Below are positions 1 through 11,524 of a stretch of 64,000 nt of DNA, one piece after another. Both the position numbers and the translations under genes were made by a program. The stretch comes from Larix kaempferi (taxonomy: Eukaryota; Streptophyta; Pinopsida; Pinales; Pinaceae): positions 9,790,001 to 9,854,000 of the forward strand of contig BSBM01000440.1 in assembly GCA_027924585.1 (NCBI GenBank). Direction: 5' to 3'. The notes beneath the pieces are model-generated. The model ran no database searches and had not been told where the DNA came from. It was given only the letters and a program-made list of their open reading frames with translations. How positions within the stretch are numbered: the first letter of the stretch is position 1; the number at the start of each line of letters is the position of its first letter.

Positions 1-112
1 ATTTTTAATGTATCACATAAATTTTTACATTTTGCGTTTGAAATTTTTACATTTTGCATTTGAATTTCTTATATTAACTTTTATCTATTGATTGTTTCAT
101 GTAATTATAAAG

Positions 113-2732
113 GAAAGACATCCTACGGCATATCGTCTGGATCAGCAAGTGCTTCCAGAACAAGTAAAGGAGGAACATGGAGCTATGAATATTAATGGAG
201 AACAAGTTAATGATCACATTGAAGAAGATGATCATACTGATAACATAGTTGAAGATGATGTTACAAATACTTTGATCCATCATTCATTTAATGTTGGAAT
301 GGATGATGATAATGATCATGAAAATGATGAACATTTTGATGATATTCATGATATACCTCTTCTTGACAAGGCATACGAACCCCTTTATGAAGGCTCCAAG
401 ACAAATCTTCTCTCTGCTATATTGTTGGTAATGAACTTAAAGGTTATGAATGGTCTTTCAAACATATCAGTTACATAGATGTTATGGTATGTAATATATT
501 CCATCACAAAATATATATGATTGTCATGTATTTTATTTTTAATTCATATATAAGTCAAATTACTACGGATGAAATTTGTTTCATTAATATTATTTCTATA
601 TTATATTAACTAGATTTTTATTTTAATTTGTTGTAGCATGATAGGTGAATATTTGTTACCACCTTCAAATATTTTACCTTGCACATATCGTGATTTATCT
701 GCCATCATGAAAGAAATTGGAATGCAGTATGAAGCAATTCATGCATGCCCCGATGATCATGTTCTTTATTACAACCAACATGAATTTGCAATAGAATGTC
801 CTGAATGTCATATCAGTAGATATCGCACAGATCAAGTAACTAAAAAGGTGCCTCGCAAGGTTCTACGTTATATTCCCATTATTCCTCATTTGCAACGACT
901 GTTCAAGTGCAAAAACATAGCGCAGTTTATGGATCACCATGCACAGAACAGAAGTCATGATGACATTATTCGGATACCTACAGATGGGTCTGTATTTAGA
1001 GACATGGAGGAAAAATGGCCTCACTTTAAAGACGAACCTCGTAATCTTAAGATTTCTTTGGCAGCAGATGGTGTCAATCCTTTTGCAGAGATGAGATCTG
1101 TTTACTCGGTGTGGCCTATTTTTGTTATCAACAACAACATTCCTCCATGGTTGACAATAAAGAGGGATCACATAATGTTGTCGATGATTATTCCAGGTAC
1201 GAACACTGCAATTTTTTTTTATTGCAATGGTATATTCTCATTTGTCGTTTTTTGTCTCATAATGTTATATATATATTTAAAGTATTTCTATTGTGAAATA
1301 TGGTTTATATATCTAAACGGTAAGTCTCATAATCAGAATATTTATTTTATATGTTCAAATCAATCAGGTAAGTACCAAGTCAAAGATATGAATGTATATA
1401 TCGAACCTCTTATTGACAAGCTACTGAAGTTATGGAATGGCATCACTATGTATGACTTATCTAGACCGATACGAAAAAGGCAATTCCAATTCCATGAAAT
1501 GCTTGTATGGACAATACATGATGCCCCAGGGTTAACCCATTTCTGTGGTATGTAATTATAAGTTCCACTTTAGTTGCATTTAACTTTACGAACTACTAGT
1601 TAATATAATACACATGCATGTTTTTCTAAATAATCTAGTCATTTTTTATATAATTATAATAGACATTAATATAGATATTCCATCTTTTTATATAGGTCTT
1701 TAGACAAAGGGGAAATTTGCATGTTCAGTTTGTGGTCCTAAGATCAAATCTCATCGTTTAAAAATCTTAGGAAAGGAGGTGTTTGATAAGTATAGGCACT
1801 TCCTCTCCAAGATTCACAGGTATCGAACTACCAAAAAACATATTTTCAATGGAAAGCAAGAGACTGCATTAAAACCAAAGAGAATGACACCTCAGCTATG
1901 GAAGTTGCAATATAATAGAAATTGTCAAGGTACGTATAATCAATCATTGTATATGATCATATTGTATTTTATTATATTGTGTTTTGTTTAGTGTAGTTGA
2001 AATTGATTTAATATTTAATTTCATCATTGTCATTCATGTGATCATCATGAATGCATTAATGGGCTTCCACGAGGAATAAAAAGTTATCCTAGACAATTTA
2101 GTAGGTTGCCCTATTATGAGCACCTACAAATTGCTCATCTATTTGATACAATGCATATCGAAAAGAATGTGACTGAAACATTATGGCGAATATTGGATGG
2201 AAGGAGTGAATCAATGTGAATCAAATGGTACAGGTGTCGATTGAATCAATGTGATCTCGATAGAACAATTATTGAACATGAAAATGGTTTTACCATGGTA
2301 AATACAAGGTTGTTTGAGCCAGGAACGGAGCCCTATGTTCTTCCAACCCAATGCGAACAGGTATTTTACTCTGAGGTTCCAGGTAGAGCGGGTTGGTCAT
2401 TTGCTGTGAGACACGATCCAAGGGGAAGGCCAATAAAGTATAACGTTGATGAAGGTAATGAAGATGTTCTCGAAGAAGAAGACGTTGCAGAAGATGATCA
2501 TGATCAACATGAGTTAGATGATCATGGTCCAGAAGAAAATGTTGAAGAACTTATTGAATCGGATGATGTACTATCAAACAATGTCCATGAAGATGATACC
2601 GACGATCACATGTTGACCGTAACTGACATCGACGACGATGATGATATGGACAATCCTTACAATGTTGAGTCTGGATTATCGGATGATAGTACAGACGATG
2701 ACCCAGATGAAGAAGATGATGAAGACCATTGA
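113..2732 (+). pseudogene. CACTA (En/Spm) transposase, tnp2 family, decayed
   Basis: Pieces of the plant tnp2 transposase follow one another on the plus strand: an acidic leader then LLDKAYEPLYEGSK (113-486), a core block with CPDDHVLYYNQHE, CPECHISRYR and LAADGVNPF (637-1196), then VYIEPLIDKLLKLW (1378-1547), KGKFACSVCGPK (1696-1929) and DTMHIEKNV (about 2047-2216). A DUF4216-like block with LFEPGTEPYVL and EQVFYSEVPGRAG and a very acidic tail end at 2732. Several joints carry GT..AG introns. In-frame stops occur near 475 and just before KGKFACSVC, and the block normally found between the DTMHIEKNV motif and the DUF4216-like part is missing, so an internal deletion has joined the two near 2216-2241. 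The family is DNA transposase acting in the nucleus; this copy is not functional. The N-terminus may continue left of the window. Confidence 0.85.
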
Positions 2733-2877
2733 AGTTTATGAGGTATGCAGTAATAATAAATTAATTGTTTCATAGTGAGTTTCCATTTTCCTATATGATA
2801 TAATTAGAAACATTGCTTGTTTTAGAGTATGTCAAAAAACACATTTAAAGTTTCTAGTGTACATAGATATTTTTGTC

Positions 2878-2990
2878 GGGTTATGGGGAATTGAGAGTGA
2901 TGTGAGGGGGGGGAGGGGCCATAAGAGCTTCCACCTTCATGTGGTTGGACCTGTTTAATAGAGAATATTAAATTATTCTTGAAAGAGAGA
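2878..2990 (+). repeat. 115-bp dispersed repeat, copy 1
   Basis: A short sequence beginning TATGGGGAATTGAGAGTG and containing a G-run, AAGAGCTTCCACCTTCA and GAGAATATTAAATTATTCT recurs at about 39651-39760 and 41262-41375. In all three places it lies downstream of, or in a duplicated tail of, CACTA-type genes on the plus strand. It may be a conserved 3' portion of one CACTA family or an independent small element. The GAGAATA..TTATTCTC end can fold as a hairpin. Confidence 0.7.
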
Positions 2991-3029
2991 GAAGCTTAGT
3001 AAGGAAATGCACAATTATCAAGACTCAAA

Positions 3030-3400
3030 CATCATCATCATCGTCATCGTGATCATCTTCATCATCATCATATTTTTCTTCTTAATCATCATCTTGATCA
3101 TCTTCTTCATCATTCTCATCATCATCATCATCATCAACATCATGTTTATCGACGTCAACATCACGGCCACCATCATCATCATCATCATCTTCCTCATCAT
3201 CAGCAGCAATATCTTCATCATCATCGTCATCATCGATCATCATCGGTCGTCATCATCATCGTCATCGTCGTCGTCATCATCATCGTCATCATCGATCGTC
3301 TTCATCATCATCGTCATCATCATCGTCATCATCAATCGTCTTCATCATCATCGTCATCTTCATCATCGTCATCATCATCATGATCTTCATCATGATCATC
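3030..3400. repeat. compound trinucleotide microsatellite (ATC/GTC)n
   Basis: About 370 bases made almost only of ATC, GTC and related triplets, with a few CTT and ATT interruptions. Both strands stay open across it (Ile/Phe/Ser-rich one way, Met/Lys/Asp-rich the other) purely because of the triplet composition, so the open frames here are not genes. Confidence 0.95.
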
Positions 3401-3429
3401 ATTGTTATATGATATCCGATGCAGCTATT

Positions 3430-3960
3430 ACCTAGAAAAACCAATGGTGTTTGTCGTCGGTGATTTAGCAATCTCATTGGATTCTTTTAAAGTCAGAAGT
3501 TTGATATTAGACGCATGCATTGACGGTGTGGGAGGGTTTCAAGACTCGAATGAATGACACTCACCATTGCAACATCAGAAAGCATACCCATAAATTAAAT
3601 AATGTGATACATGGGGCCAACGTTGAAATTTTTTAAATATGTGTTGGCTTGGACTGAAATTTGGCATGGTTAGACTAGATGCATGCATTTACGGTGTGGG
3701 AGGGTTTATAGACTCAAAAATGACTGACACCAACCATTAATGGAGCATTAAAAACCATGTAATGATACTCAACAAGGAGTAATTTGATCATCATGGTTTC
3801 ACTCTGAAATAACTTATTTTTTCCGTGGACTCGCTAGTACCATTGCTTATGGACCCTCACAAGGAAATCCTCTTAGGTCGTTGATTTTGTTGGGATAAAT
3901 CATCACTAACTTGTTTGATGGACCTAATGGTCCCATGATAAACACTAATAACATGTAAAC
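3430..3960. other. non-coding stretch with a small direct duplication
   Basis: No gene seen. A motif of roughly 70 bases containing ACGGTGTGGGAGGGTTT, followed by GACTC and an ATGACTGACAC-like segment, occurs twice, at about 3510-3575 and 3677-3745. Otherwise unremarkable AT-rich sequence. Confidence 0.6.
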
Positions 3961-3964
3961 TATA

Positions 3965-6022
3965 GAGTACATACAAAAAATGGTTGATTCTCTCACCCAA
4001 TTAGTTAGCAAAATGGAAACCAAGAATCACTTCTCATTTTTCGACCCTTCCAATAGTATGATGCCTCATTTTTATGAAGTAATTCTAAACAAGTTTGGTG
4101 GGTCAGATCCGATTGGTTGGCTCGATCGATCAAATGAAGCACTAACTTTCCCTTAATGTAATATTTTATTACCTAACGAAATTCATTATAGGAGTCATCA
4201 AAGTTCATTTGTTTTTTCATAAAAATTAATTGATTGTTTTTAAGCAATTCCTTATTACTGGTCTTAAAGAGAAAATTAAATCCCACTTAGAGGTGAACCA
4301 CCCTACTACTTGGTTGGAGGACAATAATATTTATTGTCATGCATGTGTTATATCCTATGCTCTGTAATGTCCCCAGCTTGACCCTATTGCATTAATATTG
4401 TAAATGATGTAAATATTGTTATTTAGTCATGGTGAGGAGCTCAAGGCCAAGGCCCCGCCATTGATTTAATGTTCTATGTATCGACAATTAGAATAGATGC
4501 ATAGAGTTCTTGTGCTAGCTGTGCACAATGTAAAAATCAGACATCATGTAAATATCCCATTTCAATAAAAACCCACAACCAGCTACGCAATGCAACAAAG
4601 AGATGGGGCATGATCTTTACAAGGAATAAGGGGGGGAAAATAACCCAAACCCTTGAACCATGGTGTTAAGCCATTTCATTGAGGAAAGCCATGAACTCTC
4701 AACTACCCATTTTGGGTTATGAACCAATTCATTTAATTCTCCCAAGAAATTGGTTAAGGCAGTTAATGCCTTGGAAATGAAGAAGTATGGGCAAGCCATT
4801 TTCGTGCATGGGCAAGCCATCAACCTGGAAATTCGTGTTTTTGCTTGTGGGGCAAGAAAACACCCACGAAATGGTGCCCAAAACCATTCTGAAGGGGGGG
4901 GTCTTCACGCACTCACGCAGTTGGAGTTAGCTGGGCCTTTCCCTGCACGTCTTTCATCCAAATCCTGCATTTTTCCATGCCTGGGAGTTCGTTTTTGCAT
5001 ATACAGTAGCCTGGGAGAGAAGGGCCACGATTTGGGGACTGTATGGAGGTCGTTTTTTCCCCGAATGTCCAAGGACGTTTTTCTAAAAACGGATTGGCTT
5101 CCCATGGTTGTTCCCCATCTTCCCATTTCGTTTTTGTGTGTTCCTACGTTTTTCTGAGTGAGTTGAAACCCCAATCTCAGGCATTCCACTGTGGAAAACG
5201 TTTTCCTCATGCCCAGTAATTGTGGTTTTGTTGTTAAGTGTATCCCGTTTTGGATTTGAACCGGTGAGCAGGAGCCTCAAGAGTGGAAGAGGACAAATTT
5301 GGCTTGATGAGCCAATGAAGTATCCATAGCTCCATGATTGAGCCACTAACCTAGTAATCCACCTCTTCCCATCTCTTAGCAGCCTGAGAAACCCAACTGC
5401 TGGTTGGCTTGGCTGATTCTGGCATGTCTTTGGCTATGTGAGAGCCTGTTTTCCCCTTTTTCCGTGTGGAGATCATGCCCAGCTCGGGGGGTGGCAGTGA
5501 TGCTGAGAGATTGAGGAGCACACTGGCTTACGGTTGGGTGGAACGTTGCAGAAGCGTAGCTGGTTGTTTGGGACTACTTCGTTAAGATAAGTATTCTCTT
5601 GTGTTTGTAACTTTGCAATAGTTCCTTTGATGAATAGCTGGAATGGATTATGGATGTGATAATGAATTTACTTCCGCTGTGTATTCAACGATTATGCATT
5701 TCCATATGCCCTTTATAATTCAGCAAAGGTCTTTATTTAATGACTGTCACAGGAATTTTGAATGTATGTTAGATATCAGCATCATTCATTTAATCTCCGT
5801 TGTGTTCTTTAGCATGCACATATACATGTCTCTGTATCAATGAGTTTGATTTTAATGAATATAGGGCTAACTGCCCGGATTGAGCACAATGATCCTCTCT
5901 ATCACGCTGGTATGATAGAGGGGACATTACATGCTCAGTCCAAAATTCCCAACTTTATTTCATTTCCTTTCCCCAACTATGGTGGCTCTTCAACAACCTC
6001 TTCCACCTTTCAAGGTCCATAA
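3965..6022 (+). pseudogene. Ty3/gypsy gag relic split by a solo LTR
   Basis: Translated plus-strand pieces resemble a gypsy gag: FGGSDPIGWLDRSNEAL near 4090-4150, then ITGLKEKIKSHLEVNHPTTW near 4255-4320, and after the inserted LTR QSKIPNFISFPFPNYGGSS near 5940-6000. Stops and frame changes separate the first two pieces. The third resumes directly after the LTR target duplication, which shows that both sides once formed one frame. Gag would build the virus-like particle; this copy is dead. No protease or polymerase follows it. Confidence 0.7.
4363..5931. mobile_element. solo LTR, 1569 bp, with 5-bp target duplication
   Basis: The segment starts TGTAATGTCCCC and ends GGGGACATTACA, a perfect 12-base inverted terminus of the TG..CA type. 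It is flanked on both sides by TGCTC (4358-4362 and 5932-5936), a typical 5-bp LTR-retrotransposon target duplication. No internal gag or pol lies between the ends, so this is a solo LTR left by LTR-LTR recombination. It contains an AATAAA-like signal near 4565 and several short open frames of no recognised similarity. It interrupts an older gag relic. Confidence 0.9.
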
Positions 6023-6049
6023 GTTGGCATAGGACAAAATGGAGGAACA

Positions 6050-6230
6050 TAACAATGGTTTTTTAATTTGTTAATTTGTTTTTAATTAAATATATAACAA
6101 TGGTTTTTTAATTTGTTTTTAATTAAATATATATATAACATTATATATAACAATTAAATTTTAATTGTTATATATAATGTTATATATATATATATATATA
6201 TATATATTTAATTAAAAAAAAACAAAAAAA
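6050..6230. repeat. AT-rich low complexity and (TA)n
   Basis: A near-duplicated TTTTTAATTTGTTTTTAATTAAATATAT segment followed by palindromic TTATATATAA tracts and a (TA)n run around 6180-6210. Confidence 0.9.
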
Positions 6231-6289
6231 AACATTACATAACATATATATTGAAAAAATGGAAAAGTTGGCGGCCATATGCATTTGAC

Positions 6290-6425
6290 AAACCTGCGAT
6301 TTGGAGTGACCTCGATTTGAAGTGACCTGCGATTTGGAGTGACGTCGATTTGGAGTGACCCTCGATTTGGAGCTGCGCCTCTACGATTTGGACCTGTGCC
6401 TCTGCGATTTGGACCTGCTATCGAT
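6290..6425. repeat. degenerate CGATTTGGA minisatellite
   Basis: Units of about 18-20 bases built on TGCGATTTGGAGTGACC and CTGCGATTTGGACCTG recur around eight times. Similar GCGATTTGG words occur in the terminal part of the giant hAT element (10.6-10.9 kb). Confidence 0.7.
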
Positions 6426-7368
6426 TTGGATTGGAGTGTTTGATTGTGGGAGAGGAGCTTTGTGATTGTGGCAGGGGAGAGGGAGTGACCCAACGACCAA
6501 GCAGTGGGAGTGACCCATTAACGAGCAATCATTTGGAGAGGTGGTTTTGAGTCCAAGCAAATAAATTATAAGAGGAGTCAGAAATGCCTCCCATGTCCGT
6601 GAGTACCAAGCCCTAAATTGTTTTGATTTGACAAATTTAAAAATTTGGTAGCAAATCACTGTGGTTTTATTGCTAACTCGATCTTCTAAGAGGGTTTCAT
6701 TGCTAATTCAATCTACATTGGGGTATTTTTATCTTATTGCATCTACTTTTTTTTTAGTTTGATGGGTGAACCCTCACCTCTTTGTAGTGAAATGAAAATG
6801 ATGGCCTTAATATCTCATAGAAAAATGAATGTAGTGACTTTTGCTTATTGCCTTGCGTTTTGATTCTGGAAGGGCCTTCATCAGAATGAGAATAGTGTGG
6901 TTGATGAACATAGGATTGTTGTCCTCAGGAATAGGAATCAATGTTCAACCTTCGTTGAAGCCAAGCACTGTGACCAATATCATGAAATAGATGTATTAGA
7001 TAAAAAAGTTGAGGTTCTTGCAATGGAATCCCTTATTTTATCATGAATGAGGGGGGCGGGGGCTATTACTAATGACCCTAATAAAGAAGAGTTACCAAGC
7101 TCTTACTGTGACTGAGTACTTGTATTCACACAGGCTCGAGTTAAGGTTTCCATTATTGCATTAAAGCACCAATCCAAGCTAACAACAAATAATAAAAGGT
7201 CGGGCAGAAACTTGCACTCATTCCTCTTTTCATAGGGGGGCAGGTAGGAGAGGGAACACCTATTTGTATTGACTGAATCTAAACCTCCATAGGAAGCTAT
7301 GGCTAGACTGGAAATAACTACTTTTAATAAGCTTCACATAGACATATATTGTGCTTTTTAAAGGCCCC
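6426..7368. other. no gene recognised
   Basis: AT-rich sequence with short open frames only. A plus-strand stretch near 6860-7040 looks weakly coding in composition, but I cannot tie it to a family. Confidence 0.4.
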
Positions 7369-8272
7369 CTATGAATGAAGCAGCAATTGGGTCAAATTGT
7401 TATATTTAAAATGTGCAACATTCCAAACAGATGATTGCCTATGTTGATTCAAAATAAGATCCACAGAGTTTCCAATAGAATTTGGTAAGTGATCATCAAT
7501 TTCATTTGCATGCGCATCCAAATCAGTTGTGACACTGCTGGAAACATTGCCATCATCTTTCTTTAGCAGCACCTTTGAATCCTTAGTAATTGCAACTTGC
7601 CATAGTCTTTCTTGATGTATCATCCCAATATCAAGAAGCACATCCTTGCTATCATTTTCAAACTCTGTCGTTAATGCTACCAACCATCGATTCTCTTTAG
7701 TATCATCAGCTAGAAACACAAAAAATTGTACCACAAACAAGCACCAAAATACTTTCCTATTTAGTCCATATTTTGCAGCTAATAAATTAGTCCTTGCAAC
7801 ATGATCCAAAACATTTAATGTAGTCTTGAGATGTTCTTTCAGATGAGCACAAAATACCCTTGCAAGGGCAACTGAGTGTTGTTGTGTGAATGCTTTGCAA
7901 ACTACAACCATGTGCATAGCTACAGAAATCCCTTTTGAAGATAGCGGAATACTTGGAAGAGTCAAGAACCTCATAAGGGCTTTAATGCCCTTTTTCTCAA
8001 TAAATATTCTTCAAGTTTTAGGATTTTCCATTTCCAGATGCACAAACACCATGGCATGTGAAATGCTTAATTTTAGAAAGCGTTCATTACTCATATTTTC
8101 AAGAGACAATCCACTAGTTCCAATCCCGTCATTATGCTTATCTTTAGAATCAGTATCCATGGGAACAAGACTATCCAAACTATCTTTGGCCTCTACTCTG
8201 AGCCTATGGGCCTTGTTGGGGCATACATTGTTGATCCCTGGTGGCTGCCAGCTATTGCAGAAAGGGTTTATT
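7369..8272 (-). pseudogene. UPL1/UPL2-like HECT E3 ubiquitin ligase fragment
   Basis: A continuous minus-strand frame of about 300 codons reads, in order, RFLKLSISHAMVFVHLEMEN, then FIEKKGIKALMRFL, PSIPLSSKGIS, FTQQHSVALARVFCAHLKEH, ENRWLVALTTEFENDSKDVL and a degraded segment ending near SVWNVAHF. This matches, from memory of the family, the long non-catalytic middle region of plant UPL1/UPL2, giant HECT ubiquitin ligases, not the HECT domain. One in-frame stop (TGA at 8011-8013) breaks it, and neither the upstream nor the HECT part is nearby. The lack of introns over 900 bases suggests a processed copy or a single large exon carried off. Confidence 0.7.
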
Positions 8273-8285
8273 GAAAAATATATCT

Positions 8286-10422
8286 AATTATAAGGAAGGT
8301 CTAAACCAGCATTACTGATGCTAGTTGTTAGTTATGTTTAACTTGTTCATTACTTTATTAATGTTGTTGTTATTTATTGTCCTTGTCTACTTCAACTTTA
8401 ACACAGGGACCTTTTGGAGTGTTAAAGTTGAAAGAGATGAAAATTATGTTTAAATTTATATTACCTTGTCACAACTGTACTATTTTGTTTCTAGCATTGA
8501 TTTAGGAATTTATTTATGCATTAAAGTATAAATATTTTAATTTTCTTCTCCAAACCCTAACATAACCCAATTTTCAACTCATATAACAAGCTGTAGCCTC
8601 TCCTGAGCAGACCTCAGTCCCAAAACAGTCCCGAAGTAGTAATTTTTGTAAACTAAAATCACCATACTTTGAAATTTCCTCAAGTCTCGGCATGGAAGCA
8701 GCCTCCATCTCCGATTTTGAAATGAATGCCTCAGCCTCCAACAAATTAAATGAATGCCACAAAAAATTGTTGTGAATTGGAGGGATGTTAAGTTAATCAA
8801 CGAAACCGTGAATGTAAAAAGCAAGACTTAAGGCCACCCACATTGTAGTTTTGAAGGTTCCCTGTGTTATTAGTGAAGTAGCAGTGAATCCAGATATGAC
8901 TTGGAGTTTTTTTCATGGGGCCTGTCAAGGCTCCATAAAGTAGTGCAAGATCAGGTTTTCTCTATATATCTCTGATAGCCATTTCTTCATAGATAAATCC
9001 TACTTGGGGGCTAGGAAAAACAATATGGGTGAGTTCAATTTGCTCTTCTATCCTTTGAAATTTGTTGCAGAATTGGGTCTCACCCAGATTCAAGTCATAC
9101 GGTCTACATGTTAAATAACTCAGCAACAAATTAAAGATCAATCTGGTATGGATGTCAACCAAATCATCATCCTCTTTAAATTGCCCTGTCTTTATAAATT
9201 AGATTGCCCTGATATGCGAAGGATTAGGTTGATAACTATACTACGACTAAAAATTTCCCTATCTATAAATTAAATTGCCCTATCTATAAATTGACATATC
9301 CTTCCATGTAGATTATAAAAATTGCAATTAGGTCAAGTTCTCCTTACATGGTTTGGATAAAATTGAAAGCTTCAATTTTCATACAATTAGAAAAGTTTGG
9401 GCAGTGTAGAATTTGAGGAATGAGAATGTATCAATCATTGCCACCATATGAGTTTTGAAAGTAAGATTAATTGGCCCCATCCCATTATGAAATAGAACCA
9501 TGTGAGATAGATCCTATAACACCATTAGCATCATGATATAAGCAAAATCGAAGTTCTGTTTTTCATCGAGGCTGCTTGAAGATGATAATTTCCAGAAAGT
9601 GGCCCCAGGGTACAAAGTAACGAAACATTTGACGGATTGGAAACATATATATATATAAGGAACATAATTATATTGGCTTAAAATTGCGGTTGGTGCCATT
9701 GCGCTCAAATTTAAATCAATTTGTAATCCACCTCGACGGAAAATGGAACTTCGATTTTGCTTACCCATTTTTGTTGTTCCGGTTTAGGAAGTATTTCAGG
9801 CTATTATGGTTTGTTTTAAAGTATTCATCTTCTTAAAATTGGATTTCATTGTATCATTCATCAGGGTTAGTAAATTCATAAAAGGTAAGCATGCATCATC
9901 ATACTTCAGACTTCAATCAAACCATCATGACTTGGATTGTGGCAATTTTAGTCTTCGACTAGGGTGGTACTGTAGCAGCTTTAACACTTAGAATATAGTA
10001 GCTTAGGGGAATTCATGTCAAGGTACTCAATGCAAGTTAAAGGGGAAATGATTAGTATTGCTCATGACATAAAAGTAAAGGATGTATTGCTCATGATTAG
10101 GATACTCTTGTATTTATAGTCATAAAAAAAAAGTTGTGGTATAGCTTCCCCAGTTGTCGTTACTGTTTTTTTATTAAGCTCATGAAGATTTATATGTAGT
10201 TTATTGTTTCTACTATCCCTGTTTTTTTGCGAAGAATGATTGAATAATTTTATAAGTGTTCCTAGGGAATTATGAACATGTATATGTACAATTCCTTATA
10301 TTTATTATCACTTTGTTTTATGTGATGAATTAATTTGCATGACTTGAGTATATCTGAAGCTGTCCTTGAGGTCCCATGAATGAACTTGAACACTTATTCC
10401 ATTCATTTAATTTGAAAGAGTA
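8286..10422. other. no gene recognised
   Basis: Mostly AT-rich non-coding sequence. A short minus-strand frame at 8574-8762 containing ISKYGDFSLQKLLLRDC looks like old coding sequence, but I do not recognise it. The 8 bases at 10423-10430 are the left target duplication of the giant hAT element. Confidence 0.4.
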
Positions 10423-10430
10423 GTTATAGT

Positions 10431-10910
10431 CAGGGATGATTTTAGGGGCGAAATTTTGCCCAATGGCGAATTTAGAAGGTTTCCAATTTTTTTAGGGCGA
10501 ATTTTTAAGTAAAAGAGGTTTTTGAGAATTAATTTTATAGCCCACTATTTATTATTTTGTAAATATTCAAAAACTATATAGCCAAAATCGTATTTAGGAA
10601 GAATTTATAGGAGAAACCAGTCGCCCGCGATTTTTGTGGAAGAAATAGGGAAAAATCAATTTTCGCCATTTATTTTTCATGATTTTTCCTTGGATGCACC
10701 AGTCGCCCCCGATTTTTAGGGATGGTGTTTCCTGGAAACTCATTTTCCCATGATTTCTGGCATGGTTGTTTTTTGGAGTTGTTGTTCGCCCTCGATTCTG
10801 GCATGGGTTTTTTTGGAGCTATGGTTCGCCCTCGATTTGAAGAAATAGCAGTTTTGGAGTCTGATTCGCCCGCGATTTGGCTGCTAGAGTGCCAATAAAA
10901 CCCCTAGCAT
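10431..10910 (+). repeat. left terminal region of hAT-1 (GCGAA-rich end type)
   Basis: After the 14-bp terminal repeat comes GGGGCGAAATTTTGCCC, then scattered GGGCGAATTT, TCGCCCGCGATTT and TTCGCCCTCGATT words. The reverse complement of the last 24 bases of the window is nearly the same as 10439-10462, identifying a second copy of this end type at the right edge. Subterminal short repeats of this kind are usual binding sites for hAT transposase (family knowledge); binding here is inferred. Confidence 0.7.
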
Positions 10911-11524
10911 CGCCCATGCTGAATCAAGGCTGAATCACGTTGGTAAAATTCTTGATTTTCACCCATACGAGGCTCAATTACTGTTTGTTTCAAAGATTAC
11001 CAGTTTATAGCGTGTATCTGGAGGTTTTCAAACTGCTTTGGCTGTACATTTCAGATTCTCAGAAGGGTTTCGAGCATTAAGAGGTATGTGACAATGTGAA
11101 ATCTCTGCAATTCATTTTTTGTTGCCATCTTAGACCCTGCGTGTTTCATTTCGATCCATGATTACACTGTGAGTTTAATCCCCAAATTCTTAATGTTGTC
11201 AGACTTCGAAATATTTTATTATAACTCACCCTTCGTTTATAACTTGCCCTTCGAAATCTTTTATTATAACTCACCCTTCACTTTTCATAGCCGATGGAAG
11301 CTGAATTGAGTCTGAATTCTACTTACAATTAAATAGGATGTTTTCTTGATTTCATAAAGAAGTAAGTGTTCAAATCCTGGCATTACCAGAGCATTGGTAT
11401 GGATTGGACACCCCAATGTTTAGACGATTGATGAAACTGTAAAACTATCTACTTTCTGCCCGATTTAATTCAGACCTGTAGCCAAATTCCTATAGTGATG
11501 GGCATCTCAGTTCTTTTACAAAGA
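10911..11524. other. hAT-1 interior, no gene recognised
   Basis: Non-coding. A TTATTATAACTCACCCTTC motif occurs twice at about 11216-11280. It ends where the nested retrotransposon begins. Confidence 0.4.

Noticed and set aside
3007-3477. Open frames of 142, 71 and 62 codons across the ATC repeat
   Set aside because: They exist only because a triplet microsatellite has no stop codons; composition is Ile/Phe/Ser or Met/Lys.
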